Positions 56,228-64,000 of a stretch of DNA of 64,000 bases are shown here, piece by piece (position 1 is the first letter of the stretch; the number at the start of each line of letters is the position of its first letter). Below the pieces are notes generated by a model that searched no databases, was not told the origin of the DNA, and was given only the letters and a program-made list of their open reading frames with translations. The stretch is from assembly GCA_030789695.1 (NCBI GenBank), contig CM061142.1, positions 797,805,258-797,869,257 on the forward strand, written 5' to 3'. The translations under genes were made by a program, and so were the position numbers. Origin of the DNA: Scilla litardierei. Its lineage: Eukaryota > Streptophyta > Magnoliopsida > Asparagales > Asparagaceae.

Positions 56228-57414
56228 TGTAGGATTGCCTGTATACACAAATACACTAAAGTGTGGTTGAATAGTGTATTATAAAAACTTGTTGCAAATA
56301 AAACGTTGCTAAAATTTGCAAAGATGTAACAGAAATTAAATGACAAGTATAGAAAATAAACCAATCGCAAATACAAAGATGTATCCTGGTTCGGATCCTT
56401 TTGATCCTAATTTAATCCTCTACTCTCCGTAGAGATTTTCAATCCACTAAAATCACTTGCCTCGCAAGCACAAACTTACAAAAATGGCGACACTCCCCGT
56501 GTCCCAAACTTTGTACAATCTCTACAACTAGAGATTCAAACCTTGTTGAAGAAATAATGAAATAGAAAACACCTATAGCCTTGGTATGAATATCAAGAAT
56601 GAATTCAAAGGATGATGTTTTAAAAAGAGAACTTCAATGTTTCTAGATGTGGAATTTGCAAAACACACTTGAAGTTCTTTAGTTCTCAAATGAAGAAAGA
56701 TATCAGAATTTCTTCTTACAAATAAGAACACAAACAACTTTTCCCAGGAGAATTAAAGCCTTAATCTCCACAAATGAAAACAAAAGAAGAGGAAAAGGAG
56801 TGAATGAAAAGAGAGGGGGTACCGCTCCTTTTATAGTGTTAAAAACGGTTCAGAAGGAAGTTACAAATGGATAGAAACTGTCCAGAAAATTTCGGACTCA
56901 TACAGTCAAAAAACGGTTTAGTCGGATATGAAAATTCGTAGGACGACTAATTTTAAAACGGTCATAAACAGACATTTGAGGATGGTGACGTGGATCAGTC
57001 AACGACTAGATCCTTTTTAGAAATTTTCAGGTCAAAATTCGAAGAAAACATTTTTAGTCGGCTACGAAAAATCATAGTCGACTAAATATGAAAATTGAGA
57101 ATTTTTGACTTGGGATCAAAAGAGTTGGAAGATAGTGTAATTTGAAGTTTAGGGATATATGATTTGTTATAGCCAAGGCCTTGAAGCTTTCTAAAAATAA
57201 AATTACATCATTCCGAAGATATGTTATCAAAAACGTAATTTGAGTAGCGAAGCTTCTTTCGCACAGAGTCCGTATAAATTGATCATATGCACAAATGTGA
57301 ATAAGATAAACTGTAAGTCTGCACATCTCGATAGATAGAGTTAGTAAAAAAACTAAATAGATTGTCACATCAAAACCATATGGAATAGAAGATGGAATAT
57401 ACCAAGTTCAAACA
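56228..57414 (-). repeat. 3' LTR of Sirevirus-like element 2
   Basis: 1187 bp, TGTTTGAACTTGG (minus, from 57414) to GGCAATCCTACA (56228). Upstream of a TATA box (CTATAAAAGGAG, minus, 56836-56825) are two ~30-bp palindromes (57055-57084, 56919-56949; arms TAGTCGGCTA/TAGTCGACTA). Downstream are four perfect hairpins: CTCTAC/GTAGAG around TCTCC (56418-56434), CTTGC/GCAAG around CTC (56456-56468), GACAC/GTGTC around TCCCC (56489-56503), and AATCTCTA/TAGAGATT around CAAC (56517-56536). Confidence 0.82.
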
Positions 57415-57429
57415 TTCTCTCCCTTTTTG
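57415..57429 (-). promoter_or_regulatory. Polypurine tract of Sirevirus-like element 2
   Basis: The minus strand reads TCAAAAAGGGAGAGAA immediately before the LTR start. Confidence 0.8.
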
Positions 57430-58055
57430 ATGATGACAAACAATTAAAAGATATAATGTGATTTAATGTGATTATTACTCCTCCTGAATATATGGAGGAT
57501 GTTCTCCCCCTTTGTCATCCACAAAAAGTGGAAAAACAAAATTAGCAGGCTACGAATTTTCGTAGTCAGCTAAGAATGAAATGGAGAGAAATTTGCATGG
57601 AAATGAAACAAAACGAAGTAATACATAGACAACAAATAACTAAACAGAAAACTAAACATATATGGGGCTACATAGAGCGAACGGGACTTCAACATCAAAA
57701 ATAACATCCAAACAACCAACAAAATAAAGCAAACAACAACGAACTGCAGACTTGATGCCAACTAAAAAGCCAAATCAAAAAACAGAAAAACACACATCAG
57801 TGGCTACCCAAACCAAACTTGAAAAGAAACAACGACATCAGGATACGGGACGGTCAAAGGGACGGTCAAAAGCCAATACGATCATGGGGCTGAGGAACGA
57901 TAGGACGAAGTGCCAGGAGAGGAAGGGCAGGGACAGGTACGACAGGAGGGAATGACATGCTGTGCTTCGAGAGAAGATAAAAGCTGGGATTGATTGGTTT
58001 GGATCTGGTCAAGAACGACCGAGTGCTTCTTCAGAGTTTCATCATAAGTGCTGAA
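57430..58055 (-). other. 3' untranslated spacer of Sirevirus-like element 2
   Basis: Coding-like tail of the extra ORF near 58050-57930, then non-coding sequence. One ~30-bp palindrome (57543-57572, arms TAGCAGGCTA/TAGTCAGCTA) belongs to the same family as those in the LTR. Confidence 0.5.
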
Positions 58056-59066
58056 CTACAGTTGAATCCCGGTGAATCCATCAGAGACAATCTCGGTAAG
58101 ACGACGAATAAGCACGTCGTTTGTTTCGCGAGAGGGAGAAATGCTATCCTTGGAGGCAAGGAGATTCGTACTGGACTTCGGACGAGAAGACCTTGGAGTG
58201 ACCATGGGGGTAGGAGTGACCCACGGCTGAGGCTGTGGGGTCTGAGTATGAGTCCCTTCGGACTCATCATCACCATCGTCATCATCGTCTTCTGATTCGA
58301 AAGTAGAGGAGTGAGGATCTGGCAGGCGCATGCTATGGACGGTGAGTTCATCGAAGTGTATATCACTATGAACAAAGTATTCTCCATCAGTGGCGACAAA
58401 AAAGGCGCGAAGGATAAGGGTAATCAGATATGGCAGATAAAAGTGGGAAGAGACACGTTTCGCAAGGGTGAAGAACAGGAGATTTCCCCAGTGAATGGGA
58501 AAACCACCGAAGATGGCATAGAGACAGTGCTCAATGGAGGAACTGAGGTAGTTGAGGGAGCCCGACTTCGGTATGATGTTATGGATGATGACCTTGTGGA
58601 GAAGCCGTGCATCAGGATGAAGTCTAGTAGCGGGCATGTGAGAGAAAAATTTCGGGGCCAATTTCGCAAGGATGGTATGAACGGTCATGGGAAAGGAGAG
58701 AGAGCCTCAGAAGTCTGGGGGCTGTTTGATGATTGTGGCAATAGTTTTGCCAGAAACAGTGAAGGAGATGCCGCGAACCATGGTGGTGAAGATTTTCTGA
58801 CCATGGTAGACAGAGGATTAAAGGTTAGCATAGAATTCCTTGACTAGGGAAGGGTAGTAGGGGACTTTGTGGTCAAGACACCAAACATTGTGAAGGCCGA
58901 CGGTTTCCGGGATCTCGCGGACGTTGAAATGGTAAAGTGTGGCGAAATTTAGGAACCGTTCGGGATGGAATCGAGTTGCCTCAAAAGAGTGATAGCGAGA
59001 TTTTGTGACAGTTGAACGGAAACGAGAGGGGATCTCTGGGTCGGCCATGGTGGGAGGAAGAAACAA
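58056..59066 (-). pseudogene. Extra ORF downstream of pol (env-like position)
   Basis: A sense-strand ORF between RNase H and the 3' LTR. It begins at the ATG at 59066 (MADPEIPSRFRSTVTKSRYH). The globular part resembles the 'plant transposon protein' group seen in other plant retroelements (HPERFLNFATLYHFNV, YPSLVKEFYANL, MVRGISFTVSGKTIATII), followed by an acidic Asp/Glu run (FESEDDDDDGDDESEGTH) and a Ser/Pro/Thr tail. Two in-frame stops (TAA at 58818-58820 and a TGA near 58690) break it; it ends at TAG 58056-58058, after which coding-like sequence continues a little. No signal peptide or membrane segment is seen. A TATTTATA word lies 60-70 bp before the ATG. Function unknown. Confidence 0.7.
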
Positions 59067-59876
59067 GATGGAGAAAGGAGGAAGAAGATGAATAGGGTGA
59101 AGTGAAAAAAAGAAAGAATTCGGATGCTATAAATAGAAAGAGGATAGGAACGCAAAAACCGAACGGTTTCCATGATCAGTTTCAAGTTGAGGAAGTTGTT
59201 ATAATTGAATGGGTTACAAAAATGAAAATTTTCAAAAACGAAAACCGAACAGATGCGTAGAAGAAGAGACGCGAAAAAAAATCGAAGTGACTAAAAAGAG
59301 ACAGTTTGAGTGTAGCCGTTTTAAATAACCCCAAAAAACAACAGATTAAAAGAAAAAAATGTAGAAGAGGACAAAACTTACATAGAGTTGGTGAATGTTG
59401 TCATGCAAAAGATTTAATGGTTGTTGTGTCCAAGGACATTGGAAATAAGAGAATAAATAGGAGTCAATACCGAAATAAAGAGTGTAGGACGGGTTGGTGG
59501 ATGAAAGAAAATGGAAAAGAGCCATGTGGAAAATTGAAATCCTCATTCAAAGACAAAGTAATGCAAGACAAATTCCAAGAGAGGTAATAAAGGAGGTCAA
59601 ATCTTCTGACCGACAATCAAGAGGAAAGGTAAGAGGGTTTAAATGAAATTTTGATTTGAAACAAAAATCTTATTCGAATACGTATTTCAAATGATATAAG
59701 AAAAAAAATAACACATAGGACAAAATAAGAAAAGACAAGAAGATAACCAGCAAGAGTATACGAAAAAATGAGTTTTACAAATTAGTCGGCTACAAAAATA
59801 TGTAGTCGTCTAAAAACAAATAAAGATAAAAAAATTATAGAAATATTCTCAAAAAATTAAAAACAAATTAACATAC
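59067..59876 (-). other. Spacer between RNase H and extra ORF
   Basis: AT-rich, no ORF motif. It carries one more LTR-type palindrome (59783-59812, arms TAGTCGGCTA/TAGTCGTCTA) and the TATTTATA word at 59127-59136. Confidence 0.55.
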
Positions 59877-60340
59877 TTATACATCAAATTCAGATTCATT
59901 GATGATGCCCAAATTTCGTCTAAGTTTAATGAAAGATTCCTCTTTCAAAGGCTTAGTCAAAATATCGGCAATTTGTTGTTCAGTGGAAATGGATTTTAAT
60001 ATAACATCACCTTTTTGAACATGATCATCCAAAAAATGATGACGTAAGTCAATATGTTTAGTTCTTGAGTGGTGAACAGGATTTTTAGATAAATTAATTG
60101 CACTAGTGTTGTCACACATAATAGGGCATGTGGAACACTGAATGCCATAATCTGATATAGTTTGTTTTATCCATAAAATTTGAGCACATGCTAAATTAGC
60201 GGCAATATATTCTGCCTCTTTAGTAGATAATGAAACAGAGTTTTGCTTTTTGCTAAAGCAAGAGACTAAGGCATGTCCAAGAAAATGACATGTGCCACTA
60301 GTACTCTTTCAGTCTGATTTACAACCAGCAAAATCTATGT
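59877..60340 (-). pseudogene. Sirevirus-like element 2 RNase H (pseudogene)
   Basis: Copia RNase H: GHALVSCFSKKQNSVSLSTKEAEYIA, CDNTSAINLSKNP and HSRTKHIDLRHHFLDDHV motifs, ending NESEFDV at 59877. Stops lie near 60275 and 60350; one is most simply a CGA codon turned into TGA. Confidence 0.87.
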
Positions 60341-61561
60341 CACTCTATGATAATAAATCATATGTGCTAGTTTTAGGATAGAATAAACCATAATCAGATG
60401 TATGTTTAATATATCTAATAATTCTTTTCACAGCAGTTAAATGTGAAAGTTTTGGATTGGATTGAAAACGTGCACATAAACATACTGAAAACATAATATC
60501 TGGTCTACTTGCCGTAAGATAAAGTAGAGAACCAATCATACCTCGATAGAGACGTTGGTCAACATCCTTACCATTTAAATCTTTGCCAAGAGATGTTGAT
60601 GTGCTTATAGGAGTATGCTTATCTGAAGAATGTTCAAGTCCAAAGTGTTTGATGAGTTCGTTTGAATACTTGCTTTGGTGGATGAATATGACTTCCTTCA
60701 TTTGCTTGATTTGAAGATCAAGGAAGTAAGTGAGTTCACCCATATGACTCATTTCAAATTCTTTCTGCATAATGTTAGAAAAATCTTGTCAAAGAGATTC
60801 ATTAGTAGAGCCAAATATAATATCATCAACATATATTTGAATAATAATTATATCTAAACCTATATTTAGGATAAATAAAGTAGAATCAATTTACCAATAG
60901 AATAACCAAAATTCAAACGATAACTTTTAAGTCTTTCATACCAAGCACGAGGTGCTTGTTTAAGACCATATAAAGCTTTTCTTAACTTGAAAACATGATT
61001 ATCTAGTTTTTCATGATGGAAACCAGGAGGTTGTTCAACATAGACTTCTTATTTAAGAAATCCGTTGAGAAAAGCACTCTTAACATCCATCTGAAATAAT
61101 TTAAAATTTCTAAAACATGCATAAGATAATAACATTCTTATAGATTCAAGGCGAGCAACTGGTGCATATGTTTCTTCATAATTAATACCTTCTTCTTGAT
61201 TATAAGCTTATGCAACCAATCTTGCCTTGTTTCTAATTACTTGTCCAGATTCATCCAATTTATTTTTGAATACCCACTTGGTACCTATAACTGGATGATC
61301 TGAAGGTCGAGGAACTAATTCCCAAACATCATTCCTTTGGAATTGGTTGAGTTCTTCCTGCATAGCCATGATCCATGAACTGTCATTACAAGCATCATTA
61401 ATGTTCTTTGGTTCAATGGATCATATAAATGCACAATGTGCCATTTGTTCTATCTGTCGGTGAGTTTTCACTCCATCTGTGATGTCTCCAATGATTAAAT
61501 CTGATGGATGATTTGGAACTTGTGCAAATGCTTTTGGAAGATCTGAAACAGACTCAACATA
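60341..61561 (-). pseudogene. Sirevirus-like element 2 reverse transcriptase (pseudogene)
   Basis: RT segments are visible in order from 61400 down: QEELNQFQRNDVWELV, GTKWVFKNKLDE, EEGINYEETYAPVARLESIR, MDVKSAFLNGFL, EQPPGFHH, LYGLKQAPRAWYERL, the YVDDI catalytic box (near 60825-60840) and SLLYLTASRPDI. Several stops and a short frame change near 60890 disable it. Confidence 0.87.
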
Positions 61562-61594
61562 CACTACAAGATAACTGGGTGTTTTTAGCAGTTA

Positions 61595-61945
61595 TTTTAG
61601 TAGCGGTTCGTAACCGCTACTAAATATTTTCCGTTATAGCGGTTTCGAACCGCCAGAAACGTGCAATTTGTTTCTAGCAGTTCAAAACCGTTAAAACACA
61701 TCAAAAAAAGTGGCGGGAAGAACTTTCCAAGGGGCGCGTAAATTAATTTTTGTTTGTAACGGTTAAATATTCGTTGCAGCGGTTCGTAACTGTTAAAACC
61801 AATTAACAAATTTCTTCTTGGTTATTTAAAAAACTATTTATGGCTTAGTAGCGGGTCGGAACCGCTACAAAATACAATTCCGGAACATTAGTATATTAAA
61901 TAGTTATCAGTAGTAGCGGTTTCCAACCGCTACTAAAATTATTAA
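61595..61945. repeat. CACTA left sub-terminal repeats
   Basis: About six inverted GCGGTT/AACCGC units, for example TAGTAGCGGTTCGTAACCGC at 61601. In CACTA elements such sub-terminal repeats bind the transposase; here that is inferred from family knowledge. Confidence 0.8.
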
Positions 61946-61996
61946 TTAAAACCCCCACAGCAAAAGCGCATTATAAATTTGCTGGCAAAGAAGACG

Positions 61997-62210
61997 TTGA
62001 TGCTGCTCGCAATGAAGACGCTGCCGATCAACGCCATCATCGGTGAGGCCCACATCGCCCTCAAGCTATGTGATTAGACCTTCGTTAGTGTCGTCACGTC
62101 GTGGATCGTCATCGGAAAGATTTTCTTGGTGGATGTCATCTACTACCTTTGTGATGCCCTCGGAGATCCCATTGGGGGATCGGTTAAGATTTGGATGAAT
62201 AAATGAATTG
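61997..62210 (+). pseudogene. Possible captured gene fragment (unknown)
   Basis: The GC content rises sharply here. Reading from the ATG at 62000 gives KTLPINAIIGEAHIALKLC, a TAG, then SWIVIGKIFLVDVIYYL, a hydrophobic segment, before a TGA near 62204. It looks coding in base composition but I do not recognise the family. Confidence 0.4.
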
Positions 62211-62296
62211 GGGTGTTTATTTTATTTCAGATCTAAATCTTAATTTTGAGGAGCTCATTCTTTATTGTGTTAATTTTTTATTTTGTTGAAAATTTA

Positions 62297-62550
62297 GGTC
62301 TTTAGGGTGTGGGGGATCTCCGCCAGGGCCGCCTTCATCACCGTCGTCGCCTGCTCCGCCAGTTGCTTCACATCCAACGATGTGTCCTTCACATCCCCGA
62401 GCTTCGCCATGATCACGGCGTCCGTCTTGTCCATCAACTTGCCCAGCGGGGTGAAATAGATCACGGCGCAACCTTCACCTAGAGGAACTTGATGGCGATG
62501 GCGGGGAGGGTGATGTTGAAATCGAAGAGTGTTGCCTTCTCTATCTCCAC
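62297..62550 (-). pseudogene. atpG: Captured fragment of chloroplast ATP synthase subunit b' gene
   Basis: On the minus strand the reading gives [19 protein letters not shown], then after a frame change near 62480 [40 protein letters not shown] and AALAEI. This order (the FDFN-TLP membrane segment, then the YFTPLGK-MD and VKDTS-VKQL-EQA boxes) is that of the b' subunit of chloroplast F-ATP synthase (CF0-II), nuclear-encoded in land plants. The protein normally forms the peripheral stalk. The fragment lacks the transit peptide and the C-terminal half, has a stop and a frameshift, and is non-functional. Confidence 0.8.
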
Positions 62551-62589
62551 TATGATTGTCCAAAGGGGCATGGTGGCTGCCGTTCTACA

Positions 62590-63060
62590 CCCGCACCAGC
62601 GTTGGCGATCCCCACCGTGGCCCTCAGGACCGCATCTCCGATGCTTTCTTCTACGCCGGTGCCGCTGGCTTATACGGCTCCTACGTTGACATTTATGCTA
62701 GGAACAGAGCCAGCGGCATCCACTTTGGACGGATCAAGCGCCGTGGAAGGCGAAGTTGGTATGCTGGTTCTTTAACGATGTTGGCATTGCATTCGGATTT
62801 GCTTGGTTTGCATCCTATTTTGGTCTTTAGATGATTATGATTATTCTTGCTGTTACTATCCTTTCATCTGCAATAACTCTTTTTCTTGGGTTTTTGTTGT
62901 ATTTTGATTACTTAATTTGTTCTTGTAATTTATTTGGAGATCCATTGAGATTGGACGGGGATATCGAATTTCATATTGTATTTGTATATGGTTTATGTGC
63001 TCACTGTTTGTGATTTTGTTGATTTTAGGGCACTTTCCATATTAACTCATATGACTCTGA
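62590..63060 (+). pseudogene. Captured gene fragment of unknown membrane protein
   Basis: Plus-strand reading VGDPHRGPQDRISDAFFYAG, GLYGSYVDIYARNRASGIHF, then after a frame change near 62770 FNDVGIAFGFAWFASYFGL and TAG (62828-62830). The composition is that of a real protein with a terminal membrane segment, but I cannot name it. The following 62831-63028 is T-rich and ends TTGATTTTAG, like an intron with a 3' splice site. It lies head-to-head with the ATP synthase fragment, so two different genes were captured. Confidence 0.55.
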
Positions 63061-63169
63061 AATTGGGTTTCGATCAAAAAAATGGCTTCCCAGTATCGAC
63101 GGTCACCGACGCATTGACATGCTGGAGGATGATTCAGTTGATGCTATCGAGAATTAGCGTAATTATTTT

Positions 63170-63425
63170 TTTAAATTTTTTTCAGTTAGTGGCGATCAAG
63201 AACCGACACTAATAATATTTTTTCACAATTAATATTCTATTAGGAATTTCTTTAGGGGCGGTTCAAAACCGCCACTATACAACTTTTCATGCGGTTTATT
63301 TGTAGCGGTTCACAACCACTATAAACATGGTTTCTCACGCCTTGAATGCTGGCGGTTGCTCGAACCGCATGAAACCACTTTAGTGGCGGTTCCAAACCGC
63401 CAAAAACGTATATATGAACCGCTAA
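63170..63425. repeat. CACTA right sub-terminal repeats
   Basis: Several GCGGTT/AACCGC inverted words, for example GGCGGTTCAAAACCGCCACT near 63256 and GGCGGTTCCAAACCGCC near 63385, mirroring the left end. Confidence 0.8.
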
Positions 63426-63448
63426 AAACACCCAGTTATCTTGTAGTG

Positions 63449-64000
63449 ATAAGGGTTAGTAGCACCATCATCATTAAGTTTAGCATTATGAAAAGATTTA
63501 CTTACAGACAATAAATTCTCTTCATCATCAATGATTTGAGATTTAGATGAGGGGGTCTCATCAAAAGTGACATGTAATGATTCTTCAACTGCTGAAGTTC
63601 TTTTACTGAAAACTCTGTAGGCTTTACTACGTGTTGAGTATCTAACAAAAATTCCTTCATCAGATTTAGAATCAAATTTGACATGTGCATATCTAGTGTT
63701 AAGAATGAAACATTTACATCCAAACACTTTAAAATATGATACTCGGGGAAACGATTGAAGAATAATTCAAAACAATTTTTGTTTAGAAATGGTCTTATAA
63801 GAACTTTATTCAAGATGTAACAAGTGGTTGTAACAGCTTCTGTCCAAAAATATTTTGGTAAGTTACTATCACAAAGCATTGTTTTGGCACATTCTTGAAG
63901 AGTTCTATTTTTCATTTCTACAACACCATTTTGTGGTACAACACGTGGAAAAGAAAAATTGTGAGTAATACCATTTTCATCACAAAACTTAGTAAAAGAT
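63449..64000 (-). pseudogene. Sirevirus-like element 2 integrase, C-terminal half (partial)
   Basis: Enters from the window edge. The catalytic-Glu region reads PQNGVVEMKNRTLQECAKTM; then KYFWTEAVTTTCYILNKVLI and FGCKCFILNTRYAHVKFDSK with a frameshift near 63725, then GIFVRYSTRSKAYRVFSKRT. The reading is cut at 63449 by the CACTA transposon and resumes at 61561. Confidence 0.85.

Larger units (their letters stand above)
61562..63448. mobile_element. Non-autonomous CACTA transposon carrying gene fragments
   Basis: 1887 bp, starting CACTACAAGATAACTGGG and ending with its inverted copy ...CTTGTAGTG, with a 3-bp TSD ATA (61559-61561, 63449-63451). All three are hallmarks of En/Spm-type (CACTA) elements. 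Sub-terminal regions (61595-61950, 63170-63425) are filled with AGCGGTT...AACCGCT hairpin words. There is no transposase. The interior holds at least two fragments of host-type genes. It sits inside the pol region of Sirevirus-like element 2, between integrase and RT. Confidence 0.93.
56228..64000 (-). mobile_element. Sirevirus-like Copia element 2 (partial, runs off window)
   Basis: Minus-strand Copia element entering at the right window edge in integrase, then RT, RNase H, an extra ORF, polypurine tract and 3' LTR (57414-56228). The extra ORF between RNase H and the LTR, and the CATCAAAAAGGGAGA-type polypurine tract, fit Sirevirus (SIRE1-like) structure. It is interrupted by a CACTA transposon (61562-63448). 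The coding parts carry several stops. Confidence 0.82.

Overview
This window is nuclear DNA from a flowering plant, probably a eudicot with a large repeat-rich genome. The kingdom is clear from plant-type Copia, Sirevirus-like and Athila-type retrotransposons, a CACTA transposon, hAT-type MITEs, and primer-binding sites matching tRNA-iMet and tRNA-Asp. The species cannot be told. I found no intact host gene. Nearly everything is LTR retrotransposon stacked inside LTR retrotransposon, as expected of heterochromatin.

Layout. 1-3380: 3' end of a truncated Copia element (gag remnant, then an LTR-like block, pol missing). 3381-7584: old AT-rich sequence with a faint gypsy leader near 4590. 7585-43080: one broken Sirevirus-like Copia element (5' LTR, PBS, gag). 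Its gag is split twice. The first split (10030/32447) is a gypsy solo LTR, itself split by a 12.9-kb Athila-type element on the minus strand (10385-23325, TSD GTCGT) and a 7.75-kb Copia element on the plus strand (24414-32165, TSD GCATA). The second split is a 9.9-kb non-coding LARD-like element with two 3217-bp LTRs (33116-42979, TSD GATGT). 43081-46060: unassigned sequence. 46064-46236: a hAT-type MITE with hairpin-bearing TIRs. 46650-54678: a minus-strand Copia element whose integrase is split by a Sirevirus-like solo LTR (49942-52518, TSD GTAAA), which itself carries a hAT-type MITE. 54684-55990: LTR, PBS and gag remnant of a Tork/TNT1-like Copia element. 56228-64000: a minus-strand Sirevirus-like element that runs off the window. 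It has an extra ORF between RNase H and the 3' LTR and a CACTA transposon (61562-63448, TSD ATA) carrying plant gene fragments.

The coding regions are broken by stops and frameshifts, so none of these elements looks autonomous now. Their cis-acting parts (LTRs, PBS, polypurine tracts, TSDs) are well preserved.

The most unusual signal is in the LTRs. (i) Clusters of palindromes lie just upstream of TATA-like boxes in four unrelated LTR families. In the Athila element the same palindrome cluster plus TATATAA is repeated inside the element, ahead of its third ORF. (ii) Downstream of the TATA box, in the part predicted to be transcribed, there are series of hairpins that share one loop sequence but have different, complementary stems. 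The Athila LTR has five around a 14-nt loop; the Sirevirus-like solo LTR has about seven around TCTGTGTGG/TGTGT; a smaller set lies in the second Sirevirus-like LTR. I know of no description of these arrays and regard them as the best candidate for something new here. The CACTA element carrying a piece of the nuclear gene for chloroplast ATP synthase subunit b' is the clearest gene-capture event.
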